From positions 186,001 through 250,000 of the forward strand of contig CAJJBE010000003.1 in the NCBI GenBank assembly GCA_905182335.1: a DNA stretch of 64,000 nt, read 5' to 3'. The position numbers and the translations under genes are program-made. The stretch comes from Flavobacteriales bacterium UBA4466. Lineage in GTDB: Bacteria; Bacteroidota; Bacteroidia; Flavobacteriales_D; Crocinitomicaceae. The notes below the pieces were generated by a model. The model worked only from the letters and a program-made list of their open reading frames with translations, was not told where the DNA came from and searched no databases. Below are positions 55,144-63,248 of this stretch, piece by piece. The stretch's first letter is position 1; each line of letters begins with the position of its first letter.

Positions 55144-55719
55144 CTAAGCGGAGAAGTTTTGTTTTAATGATTTGTATACATCATGTATTGGTAGCCCCAT
55201 TACATTATAATAGCAGCCTTCTATTTTTGATACTCCGATATAACCAATCCACTCTTGAATACCGTATGAACCTGCTTTGTCCATAGGTTTATAGTTTTTA
55301 ACGTAAAAAGAGATATCATCTTCAGTTAAATCTGAAAAGAAGACTTTTGTAATGGATGAAAAGGAAATTGTTTTGTCTAAACTCTTCAGTTGAACTCCTG
55401 TTATTACCTCATGTGATTTTCCTGAGAGGGCTTTAATCATTTCAATTGCTTCTTGTTCGTTATTTGGTTTTCCGAGAATATTCCCTTCTAATAGAACAAT
55501 TGTGTCAGAAGTTAATAAAACTTCATTATTAGCAAGAGTAGGAGCTATTGGCCCTGATTTCAACGCTGCTAAAAACTCAGGTACTTTGTAAGGGTTTAAT
55601 TCGGATGGATAAATTTCTGCCACTTCTTTGGTACGAATTTCAAAATTAAAACCAAGCTCTTTTATCAAGTATTGACGACGAGGTGATTTCGAGGCAAGTA
55701 CAATTTTAATATTATCCAT
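55144..55719 (-). CDS. Maf family nucleotide pyrophosphatase
   Basis: A 191-residue cytoplasmic house-cleaning enzyme. The opening IVLASKSPRRQYLIKELGF is the Maf signature; LLTSDTIVLLEGNILGKP and the acidic DKAGSYGIQEW complete the active site. Maf proteins hydrolyse non-canonical or methylated nucleoside triphosphates (dTTP/UTP or m7GTP subtypes); the QEW/Q-rich closing suggests the dTTP/UTP (YhdE-like) type but this is uncertain. Its start overlaps the UbiA gene end by 8 bases. Confidence 0.93.
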   Translation of the reverse strand: MDNIKIVLASKSPRRQYLIKELGFNFEIRTKEVAEIYPSELNPYKVPEFLAALKSGPIAPTLANNEVLLTSDTIVLLEGNILGKPNNEQEAIEMIKALSGKSHEVITGVQLKSLDKTISFSSITKVFFSDLTEDDISFYVKNYKPMDKAGSYGIQEWIGYIGVSKIEGCYYNVMGLPIHDVYKSLKQNFSA

Positions 55720-56665
55720 ACAGGAGTATTAGTTTCCAGTATATCGGGCTAATTAAGCCTGCTATCATTGCCAATTTTATAAGATCATTAATCACTTTTA
55801 ATTGTGGTTTTGTTTTTGCTCTGGGTAGTAATAATAGGCAGGTTAAAACAAATAATGCTGAAATAATAATAGGAAAAAACAATTTTAGCTCAATGGGTTT
55901 GAAAAATGTAAACGATATAGAAGCACCAACCATACTTGTGCATAAAACAAGGGCAGATATTACCTTCGATTTAGTATAACCTAAAACGATAGGTAATGTT
56001 TTCGCATTTAATTTTTTATCACCTTCAACATCTTCCATATCTTTTACAATTTCACGCGCTAAATTTAAAGCAAAAGCAAATCCTGACAAGTAGAATGAAA
56101 TTAAAAGGATAAAGTTTAAACTAGTCTCAATCGGAAATGGTGCTAAGTTTTGATCAAGCTTAGAGAGTGGCGTGTTTTGAATACTATGGAAGTAAACCCC
56201 AACAATAATAGGCACTAGTGCTGTTAATATTGCTATTAGTACATTCCCTATTATAAATTTCCGTTTCAAATACATGGAATAATACCAAAGTAAATTGATA
56301 GAGAATAAATGAATGAACAAATACCAAAATGTATCTAGTTTCCAACTTAAGTAAAATGCAATAGCAAACGCAAAAAAGTTAATTACCCAATGAGTGAAAA
56401 TCGCAATTCTACGTTTCACAAATTTTCCGATTATTAAACGTTCAGGCTTATTTATTCTGTCGGCTTTCACATCAAAATAATCATTGATAATATTTCCTGC
56501 AGCTGCAATCATTATTGTAGAAAAAACAAGAAGAGCAAATTCAACTGACATTAAGCCAGAGTCTTTAATGTGTGTTGAGACACCATCCAAGTACCATCCA
56601 AGCCCATACATTGTTAATCCAATGATGAAGAGATTCGCCGGTCTTATAAGTCGAATGAAATGCAC
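55712..56665 (-). CDS. UbiA family prenyltransferase (geranylgeranylglycerol-phosphate geranylgeranyltransferase-like)
   Basis: A 317-residue protein with about nine helices. The two aspartate-rich motifs are NIINDYFDVKADRINKP and NLAREIVKDMEDVEGDKK, the Mg-prenyl-diphosphate sites of UbiA enzymes. The sequence style matches the Bacteroidota group annotated as geranylgeranylglycerol-phosphate transferase; the real acceptor (a quinone ring, a glycerol phosphate or a heme) is not certain. It overlaps the OmpA-family gene by one base and the maf gene by 8, so the cluster is tightly packed. Confidence 0.88.
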   Translation of the reverse strand: MHFIRLIRPANLFIIGLTMYGLGWYLDGVSTHIKDSGLMSVEFALLVFSTIMIAAAGNIINDYFDVKADRINKPERLIIGKFVKRRIAIFTHWVINFFAFAIAFYLSWKLDTFWYLFIHLFSINLLWYYSMYLKRKFIIGNVLIAILTALVPIIVGVYFHSIQNTPLSKLDQNLAPFPIETSLNFILLISFYLSGFAFALNLAREIVKDMEDVEGDKKLNAKTLPIVLGYTKSKVISALVLCTSMVGASISFTFFKPIELKLFFPIIISALFVLTCLLLLPRAKTKPQLKVINDLIKLAMIAGLISPIYWKLILLYG

Positions 56666-58692
56666 TATTTAATGATTTTATATTCTGTTCTACGATTCGA
56701 TTGATGCGCTTTTTCTTTTTCTTTTTCAGAGCTCATTATTTCAATTTCCACATCAGTATAAACTGGTTTTTCTGAAGCGTACCCTTTAGAAGTCAGGCGT
56801 TTTGAATCAATTCCTGTTCTAATTAAATATTTTTGCACAGATTTAGCTCTATTTTTTGATAGCTCTATATTTTTAGCATTGTTTCCTCTAGAGTCTGTGT
56901 GTCCACCAATTTCAATTTTCACCGATTCATTTTCTTTTAAGAAATCAACCAGCTTGGTTAGCTCAATATAAGAATCTTCTCTTAAAGTAGATTTCGCTAG
57001 GTCGAAGAAAATATTAGCCAAAATAATTGGCTGTGAATATTCTCCGCTGATAGGAACCATTGGAACATCCATGTGAATTGCCTCAAGGATCTCAGTATTC
57101 TTCATGTCAAAGTTTTGGGAGAAGAAGGTATAGCCAGTATAAGAAACATTTAGAGCGTATTCACAGTTAGTTGGAAGCGAAACTATAAATTCACCCGTTA
57201 AATTATCTGCTTCAGAAAGAATAACTATTTCTCCGGTTTTAATATCAATTAGCTCAAATTTACCAGGGACTGGTTTGCGTGTGTTGATATCGTAGACAAG
57301 ACCTTCAAAATATAATGTTTTAGTAGGTCGAAGCGCTTCAGGCATTGCGAAGTAATAAATATCTAAATCTCCGAATCCGCCAGTACGATCAGAAGCAAAA
57401 AATGCAATTTCCCCATCAGGAGATACCATTAATGAGTTTTCATCATATTGCGTATTAATTGGATAACCTAGGTTCTCAGGTTTTGACCACTTTCCGTTCT
57501 TGTCCAAGCGGCACATAAATAAGTCTAAACCTCCCATTCCTATATGTCCACGAGATGCAAAATATAATGTTTTTCCATCTGGGTGGATTAATACAGACTC
57601 TTCTATACCTGGAGTGTTAATGTAATTCGGTAAACACTTAGCTGTTCCCCATTTTCCATTTTTGTCTAAACGTGTCACGAATATATCAGAGTTCTTTTGT
57701 TCTCCACGACGACTAACACGACGAACAAAGTACATTGTTTTTCCATCAGCAGAAAGCGATGGCTGTGACTCCCATGCAAATGTGTTTACTGCACCAGGTA
57801 AGTTAACTGGATTAGTCCATCTGTTTCCTAGTTTCTTTGTGTAGAATAAATCGCAGCTACCATGTCCATTTCTATTCTCACCATAATTTGTTCCCGTCAC
57901 ATCGGGACATGCAACAAAGACGAGTGAACGTCCATCAGCAGCAATGGTTGGAGCTCCTTCATTGTTTACAGTGTTCACGTTAGAGGGCATTGTGATCGCT
58001 GTTTGCCAAATGTTATTATTACTCAATTGAGAAATATAAAAGTCCTCTTGTTCTTTTTTAGGAGTATCTACTCGGTTATCAGCAATTCTACGTGTAAATA
58101 ATATTGTCTTTCCATCTACTGTAATTGTAGGGAAATATTCTGGGTCTGTTGTATTTATGCCAGGGCCAATATTAATTGGATTAAAATCTAATGGATTTTC
58201 CATAGACTCTTTAGCGAAAACACAATTTGCTCGAATCTCATGTGAGTTTTTCACAAGATCAGGATTTGCATTTTGAAATGTCTGGAATAAATATATGTTT
58301 GTGATTGCGTCGTCATAGTCACCAACGGCATGTTGTAAGTTAGCTAAGTAGAAATATGTACTGCCTGTAGAACTAGGCTGTGGATTAATTTTTAGTGCTT
58401 TTTTATAATGCTCAATAGCAGAAGGGTAGTCACGAATTAATTCGCACATTTCACCAGCAAACAGATGCGCTTCCCAAAAGGTAGGATCTTTTTCTATTGC
58501 TTTTTTCATTAAACGAATACCTTCCTTATAGTTCGGTGTATGTGCCTGTTTGTCTATTGATTGAGAAGGTGCTGCTTTTCCTTGTTCAAAAAGCTTAATG
58601 GCTTTCTTATTCTTTGTTGAATAATTTTGCGATGTTGAACATGACACAAAGAAGATTAGACTTAGAGCAATTAGAAAATATTTTATTATCAT
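56665..58692 (-). CDS. PorE-like OmpA-family lipoprotein (TPR, PD40 propeller, carboxypeptidase-regulatory-like, OmpA C-terminal)
   Basis: A 675-residue outer-envelope lipoprotein: MIIKYFLIALSLIFFVSC with lipobox Cys18. TPR helices fill about 45-140, PD40 blades 170-440 (PTITVDGKTILFTRR, PSLSADGKTMYFVRR), a beta domain 445-545, and an OmpA peptidoglycan-binding domain 560-675 (IEIGGHTDSRGNNAKNIELS, HQSNRRTEYKI). The same four-domain order is seen in the PorE-type protein at 1418-3460. Presence of a lipid anchor makes this the closer match to a PorE-like outer-membrane-peptidoglycan link. It overlaps queE upstream by 4 bases. Confidence 0.88.
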   Translation of the reverse strand: MIIKYFLIALSLIFFVSCSTSQNYSTKNKKAIKLFEQGKAAPSQSIDKQAHTPNYKEGIRLMKKAIEKDPTFWEAHLFAGEMCELIRDYPSAIEHYKKALKINPQPSSTGSTYFYLANLQHAVGDYDDAITNIYLFQTFQNANPDLVKNSHEIRANCVFAKESMENPLDFNPINIGPGINTTDPEYFPTITVDGKTILFTRRIADNRVDTPKKEQEDFYISQLSNNNIWQTAITMPSNVNTVNNEGAPTIAADGRSLVFVACPDVTGTNYGENRNGHGSCDLFYTKKLGNRWTNPVNLPGAVNTFAWESQPSLSADGKTMYFVRRVSRRGEQKNSDIFVTRLDKNGKWGTAKCLPNYINTPGIEESVLIHPDGKTLYFASRGHIGMGGLDLFMCRLDKNGKWSKPENLGYPINTQYDENSLMVSPDGEIAFFASDRTGGFGDLDIYYFAMPEALRPTKTLYFEGLVYDINTRKPVPGKFELIDIKTGEIVILSEADNLTGEFIVSLPTNCEYALNVSYTGYTFFSQNFDMKNTEILEAIHMDVPMVPISGEYSQPIILANIFFDLAKSTLREDSYIELTKLVDFLKENESVKIEIGGHTDSRGNNAKNIELSKNRAKSVQKYLIRTGIDSKRLTSKGYASEKPVYTDVEIEIMSSEKEKEKAHQSNRRTEYKIIK

Positions 58693-59312
58693 GGTATATT
58701 CATTGTTTTATGTGTCTGCAAAGAGATTTTCCATTTAGGATTACTTTTCACATAGTCAATGATTAAAGGCAAAAATCGTTCCTGTTTTGACCATTCAGAT
58801 TGAAGATATAATTTACAATTAGCTGAAACTTTAGCGGCATGATTTTCTGCCCAATCAAAATCTGATGCGTGGCTAATTATAACCTTCAGTTCATTGGCTT
58901 TTTTATAAGCATCCTCAACAGGAGATTTAAATTTCTTAGGTGAGAAGCAATACCAATCTATCTGTCCTTTCAGGTTATAGCAGCCTGAAGTCTCAATAGC
59001 CAATTCAATGTTGTTCGATTTCAGCTTGTTTGTTAAGGTAGTTAAATCATACATGCAAGGCTCTCCTCCTGTTATTACACAGAATTTAGTACCACTCCTA
59101 ATTACATTTTTAATGAGCTTGTCTAAAGACATTAGTTGATGGTCACCAGCGGTCCAACTTTCTTTCACATCGCACCAAACACAGCCAACATCACATCCAG
59201 CAATTCGGATGAAATATGCAGCGCGTCCTGAGTGGAAGCCTTCTCCTTGAATGGTGTAAAACTCTTCCATAATTGGAAGTTCGATAGTAGAGTTTATTTG
59301 ATTTGGGTTCAT
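58689..59312 (-). CDS. queE: 7-carboxy-7-deazaguanine synthase
   Basis: A 207-residue radical-SAM enzyme of queuosine/7-deazaguanine biosynthesis, converting 6-carboxytetrahydropterin to CDG. It has EEFYTIQGEGFHSGRAAYFI, the cluster-binding GCDVGCVWCD (C-x3-C-x2-C) and FCVITGGEPCM. I use the ATG 59312 (MNPNQINSTIELPIMEEF). Longer in-frame starts up to 59363 exist, but a full -33/-7 promoter lies between them and 59312. No other queuosine gene is in the window; it heads the run queE, OmpA-like, ubiA, maf. Confidence 0.92.
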   Translation of the reverse strand: MNPNQINSTIELPIMEEFYTIQGEGFHSGRAAYFIRIAGCDVGCVWCDVKESWTAGDHQLMSLDKLIKNVIRSGTKFCVITGGEPCMYDLTTLTNKLKSNNIELAIETSGCYNLKGQIDWYCFSPKKFKSPVEDAYKKANELKVIISHASDFDWAENHAAKVSANCKLYLQSEWSKQERFLPLIIDYVKSNPKWKISLQTHKTMNIP

Positions 59313-59317
59313 TGTTT

Positions 59318-59347
59318 CAAAAGTAAGCATTAATCCAAAGGGTGCAA
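59318..59347 (-). promoter_or_regulatory. full -33/-7 promoter of the queE cluster, placed for a near-leaderless transcript
   Basis: Minus strand reads TTG, 19 bases, TACTTTTG, matching consensus in both elements and spacing. Only 5 bases (AAACA) separate the box from the ATG at 59312. Confidence 0.65.
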
Positions 59348-59513
59348 GTTGTTTAATTTGCAAATATGACGTTCAATTTGTCCATTATCATTTGTGCTAA
59401 CTTTTTATCAAATGCCTTTTATAAGAAACGATTGTTTTCAATTAATATTTAATTGTTTCAAAATGAATCCTTTATTTATATATTTAACGTCTAACTTAAA
59501 AACCATATTTAAT

Positions 59514-60458
59514 ATGAAAAGAATACTACTTTTTACTGTATTAGCTTTTGCTGGAACTTATTCTTTTGCACAAGCCCAGATAGGGAATGGGGACATGGAG
59601 TCTTGGACAACTAATGATGAACCAGATAATTGGAATAGTTTCTTAACTGCTTCTGGAACATGGACAAGTTTTGCTGGTAATCAATGTGATATGTCTTCTG
59701 ATGTTAGACCAGGTTCTACAGGGAATTCGAGCTGTAAAATTTTTTCTAATAGCGTATTTGGAACAGTGGCTAATGGAAACGTCACTTTGGGTCAAATTGT
59801 AATGGGAAGTACTATTGCTACAAGTCCAAGTAACCATAATAAGACAATTGCTGGCAATCAAGATTTTTCTCAGGCACTAATAGATAAACCCGATTCTATT
59901 GTTTATTGGGTGAAATATACTCCAAATGGTGGTAATGATAATGCTAGAATGAAAGCGACATTACATACTGATTATAATTATAGAGACCCGGAAGATATTG
60001 CGTCTGCTGCTGAAGTTGTTGCTACAGCAGTTGATAACTATCCATCTACACAGGGTGCCTGGGAGCGTCATGCAATTGCATTTAACTACACAGGTCCAGC
60101 TACGGATAATGCTTATATCTTAGTAACGTTTACTACAAATGAAATAGGCGGAGAAGGAAGTGATGATGATATTGTATTAATTGATGACGTTGAGTTAATT
60201 TATAATTCAGGTGCAAATGCAATTAATGAGAATGCGAATGATGGAATTAATGTTTCAATGAGTAATTCTACAAATCAAGTGTATTTCAATTCAGTCATTG
60301 ATTTAGAAGGGACTTATAAAATATTCAATAGCTTAGGTCAAACAGTTCAAGCTGGAACAGTTTCTAGTAGCGTTGATTTTAATACAGTTTCAGGTGTTTA
60401 TTTTGTACATTTAGATGTAAATAATAAAGTATATACATTCGAAATTCTGAAGAATTAG
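59514..60458 (+). CDS. secreted protein with type IX secretion (type A) C-terminal sorting domain
   Basis: A 314-residue exported protein; the ATG 59514 gives signal peptide MKRILLFTVLAFAGTYSFAQ, whereas earlier in-frame starts add a non-signal extension. Residues about 25-220 form a beta-sandwich (IGNGDMESWTTNDEPDNWNS..) of the carbohydrate-binding/PCMD type seen in Bacteroidota surface proteins. The end has the T9SS signal: YKIFNSLGQTVQAG, VSGVYFVHLDVNNK, FEILKN. Function unknown, probably adhesion or glycan binding. Confidence 0.85.
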   Translation: MKRILLFTVLAFAGTYSFAQAQIGNGDMESWTTNDEPDNWNSFLTASGTWTSFAGNQCDMSSDVRPGSTGNSSCKIFSNSVFGTVANGNVTLGQIVMGSTIATSPSNHNKTIAGNQDFSQALIDKPDSIVYWVKYTPNGGNDNARMKATLHTDYNYRDPEDIASAAEVVATAVDNYPSTQGAWERHAIAFNYTGPATDNAYILVTFTTNEIGGEGSDDDIVLIDDVELIYNSGANAINENANDGINVSMSNSTNQVYFNSVIDLEGTYKIFNSLGQTVQAGTVSSSVDFNTVSGVYFVHLDVNNKVYTFEILKN

Positions 60459-60486
60459 AAGAGCTAATAAAAAAGAATTAATTTTG

Positions 60487-60514
60487 GGGTCGTATTAAAA
60501 TACGACCCTTTTTT
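60487..60514 (+). terminator. rho-independent terminator of the T9SS cargo gene
   Basis: GGGTCGTA/TACGACCC stem (8 bp, 6-base loop) followed by TTTTTT, about 28 bases past the stop. A -7-like TAATTTTG (60479-60486) directly abuts its left arm. Confidence 0.85.
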
Positions 60515-60523
60515 ATGCATATT

Positions 60524-62941
60524 ATGAAGCGACTACTGGTAATAACAATATTATTTATTTCGAGCTTTTCTTTTTGCCAAGATGGAAAAGTTTTTGGAAA
60601 AGTTTTAGATGAACAAGGGGAGCCTGTAATGGGAGCTTCAATAATATATCGTAAAGATGTTACTATCGGAACGCATTCGGATTACCTAGGGAACTATGAA
60701 TTACAAATCCCTGCGGGGAATTGTAGAATCGTTTGTCGTTATTCAGCAATGATAACGGATACGTTTAGCATTATGATTATTCCTTATAGTACAGTTACAA
60801 ATGATATTATATTAAAGTCATATGTTCAAGAAATTGAAGGTGTAGATGTAAAAGTGGGAAAATTTGATAAGGCTTTAGAGGATCAAACGGTTTCTATGGA
60901 AATAATAAGGCCTGAGCTCATTGAAAACAAAAACACGCGCAGTATTGAAACAGCCCTTGATCAAACTCCTGGCTTAAATATATTAGATGGTGAGCCACAG
61001 ATTAGAGGTGGATCAGGATTTACATTTGGAGTGGGGTCAAAAGTCGCTGTAATTGTTGACGATATGCCTATGTTGTCTGGGGATGCTGGAAGGCCTGAAT
61101 GGGGGTTTATTCCTGTAGAAAATATTCATCAAATTGAAGTTATTAAAGGTGCGGCATCAGTATTGTCAGGTAGTTCTGCGCTTTCGGGATCCATACATAT
61201 TAGAACAGCTTATCCAAAAACAAAGCCAAAAACTAAGGTTAACATTTATTCAGGTTTTTATTCTAAGCCAAGTCAGGAGGGTGCTACTTGGTATGATAAC
61301 TTCCCATTGATTTCAGGAGTTAATTTTTTACACTCTAGAATGATTAATAACCTTGACGTTGTTGTTGGCGGTAATTTTAATTATGATCATGGGTATATTG
61401 GGCCACCAGTTGAAGATTCAATTGTTGCTTCATCTCAGAATGCTGATACTGTTTCGAATTTCAATGAACAACAGATGTCTTCTAAAAGAGCTCGGATCAA
61501 TTTCAATCTAAGATATAGATCTAAGAAATATAAAGGTTTAAGTTACGGTCTAAATGGAAATATAATGATTTCTCACACGAACTTGGCATTTGCATGGCTG
61601 GGTGATTCTACAGATTTATATAGAGCATATCCAGGGGCTGTTTTTCTTCAGGAACAGTTTATTTTTAATCTTGACCCATATCTTAATTTTTTCACGCAGG
61701 CCAATGGGAAACATACTCTAAGAGCACGGTTGTTGCATTCTAATAATCAAATGACGGCGAATCAGTCCAACGAAGCTACAACATATTATAGTGATTATAT
61801 GTTCAGAAAAAGGTATAAGAATTTAGATCATTTAGATTTTATTGGTGGTATCACAGGAACTTTTACAAATTCATTCGCTAATATGTATGTTGGTTCAGGA
61901 AGTCCTAATAATCAAATGTTGAATGTTTCTGCATACACGCAATTAGAAAAAAAGATCAATAAAATCATTAATTTATCTGTAGGTGGAAGACTAGAGTACT
62001 TTCAGTTGAATAACTCTATTACAGCTCTAAAACCAATTTTTAGAGCCGGAGCAAGTATTAAGGTTTATCAGGAAACATATTTAAGAGCTTCTTATGGTCA
62101 AGGGTATAGATTTCCCACTATTACAGAACGCTATATTAGAACAGGAGTTGGTAATTTTGGTGTGTTTCCAAATCCTGAATTAAAGCCAGAAACAAGTTGG
62201 AATGCTGAAGTTGGAATAAAGCAAGGAATCAAATTAGGAAATATTTATGGTTATATAGATTTAGCTGCTTTTTGGCAGGAATATCAAAACACAATCGAAT
62301 ATACTTTTGGTTTTTGGGGAGATGGTAGTAACCCTTCTAATTTTGCAGGATTTAGATTTATGAATACAGGTCAATCAAGAGTTTTAGGAATTGATGTATC
62401 CTTTTCAGGAAAGGCTAGAATTGGAAAGAAAACAGATGTCACATTCATGACAGGATACAATTATATTGTTCCTAAGTCACTTTCACCTGATTTTGTTTAC
62501 GCAGTTGATTCGGTGTATTACAATAAAGAATATAGTTATAACTCTACATCCTTAGACCCTTCAAAAGGGATTCTTAAATATAGATTTTTGCATAATGTTA
62601 AAGGAGATATAGAGTTTACATTTTGGGAAAAACTTGGAGTCGGAGTAAGTGTTAAATACTTCAGTAAAATTGAAAACATGGATATCGTAATTAGAGACTT
62701 TGAAGAGTTGACCGAAGATTTGACGTACATTCAAAATATCGAATATATGGACTTCTATAATTCGCACAGGCATGGAAATTGGATTTTTGATGCTAGAGTT
62801 TCATATAAAATAAGTGAAAAGCACAAAGTTGCTATAATTAGTGCGAACATCGGAAATAGAACGTATTCTCTACGTCCACTTAAGATTGAGCAACCTCGTA
62901 CAATCATGTTGCAATACACATTTAAGTTAGATAAGAATTAA
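60524..62941 (+). CDS. TonB-dependent outer-membrane receptor
   Basis: An 805-residue protein with signal peptide MKRLLVITILFISSFSFCQ. Residues about 20-110 are a carboxypeptidase-regulatory-like domain (GKVLDEQGEPVMGASIIYRKD). The plug domain follows (SIETALDQTPGLNILDGEPQIRGGSGFTF..VEVIKGAASVLSGSSALSG). The rest is a ~22-strand barrel ending TIMLQYTFKLDKN. It imports a siderophore, vitamin or other large ligand using TonB energy. It is not preceded by the riboswitch, so cobalamin is possible but not indicated by its own leader. A second ATG at 60515 is three codons upstream. Confidence 0.93.
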   Translation: MKRLLVITILFISSFSFCQDGKVFGKVLDEQGEPVMGASIIYRKDVTIGTHSDYLGNYELQIPAGNCRIVCRYSAMITDTFSIMIIPYSTVTNDIILKSYVQEIEGVDVKVGKFDKALEDQTVSMEIIRPELIENKNTRSIETALDQTPGLNILDGEPQIRGGSGFTFGVGSKVAVIVDDMPMLSGDAGRPEWGFIPVENIHQIEVIKGAASVLSGSSALSGSIHIRTAYPKTKPKTKVNIYSGFYSKPSQEGATWYDNFPLISGVNFLHSRMINNLDVVVGGNFNYDHGYIGPPVEDSIVASSQNADTVSNFNEQQMSSKRARINFNLRYRSKKYKGLSYGLNGNIMISHTNLAFAWLGDSTDLYRAYPGAVFLQEQFIFNLDPYLNFFTQANGKHTLRARLLHSNNQMTANQSNEATTYYSDYMFRKRYKNLDHLDFIGGITGTFTNSFANMYVGSGSPNNQMLNVSAYTQLEKKINKIINLSVGGRLEYFQLNNSITALKPIFRAGASIKVYQETYLRASYGQGYRFPTITERYIRTGVGNFGVFPNPELKPETSWNAEVGIKQGIKLGNIYGYIDLAAFWQEYQNTIEYTFGFWGDGSNPSNFAGFRFMNTGQSRVLGIDVSFSGKARIGKKTDVTFMTGYNYIVPKSLSPDFVYAVDSVYYNKEYSYNSTSLDPSKGILKYRFLHNVKGDIEFTFWEKLGVGVSVKYFSKIENMDIVIRDFEELTEDLTYIQNIEYMDFYNSHRHGNWIFDARVSYKISEKHKVAIISANIGNRTYSLRPLKIEQPRTIMLQYTFKLDKN

Positions 62942-62970
62942 TTAGTATATGTCTATTACAATAAATGTAG

Positions 62971-62978
62971 TATCTTTG
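62971..62978 (+). promoter_or_regulatory. -7 box (TATCTTTG) driving the riboswitch transcript
   Basis: Exact TAnnTTTG match placed so that the transcript would begin about at the first base of riboswitch helix P1 (62982). This makes the riboswitch-DUF4465 unit independent of the receptor upstream. Confidence 0.65.
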
Positions 62979-62981
62979 ATT

Positions 62982-63142
62982 CGACTTTTGGTTCACGGGG
63001 TGAATAATAAGGAATCTGGTGTAAATCCAGAACTGTATCTGCAGCTGTAAGCACTTAAAGTCGGTTTGTTATACCACTGTCCTCAGAGTAGGATGGGAAG
63101 GTCAAACCGATATGGTGTGAGTCAGAATACTTGCCAAAGTCA
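62982..63142 (+). ncRNA. cobalamin (AdoCbl/B12) riboswitch
   Basis: A canonical cobalamin aptamer: P1 is CGACTTTTGG pairing with CCAAAGTC near 63134-63141, then GGTTCACGGGGTGAATAATA, AAGGAATCTGGTGTAAATCC, the B12-box core CTGTATCTGCAGCTGTAAG, the ACCACTGTCCTC segment, GATGGGAAGG, and the closing GAGTCAGAATACTTGCC. These are the conserved pieces of Rfam family RF00174 in order. The downstream gene begins at 63249, leaving about 107 bases for the expression platform. Binding of cobalamin is expected to repress the downstream gene. Confidence 0.95.
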
Positions 63143-63179
63143 TATTTTAAAGAAGACTTCAGAATAAAGTCGGATTTAG

Positions 63180-63197
63180 TATGTGCTGCAGCGCATA
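63180..63197 (+). promoter_or_regulatory. hairpin in the riboswitch expression platform
   Basis: TATGTGC-TGCA-GCGCATA forms a 7-bp stem (one G-T wobble), followed by a pyrimidine-rich stretch with T runs. It is about 52 bases before the DUF4465 ATG, so it could act as a terminator or, more likely, as a translational switch element. Confidence 0.45.
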
Positions 63198-63248
63198 TCA
63201 TTTCTCTTTCCTGATTTTTTCAACGTTTTATACTATTAATTAATTACG

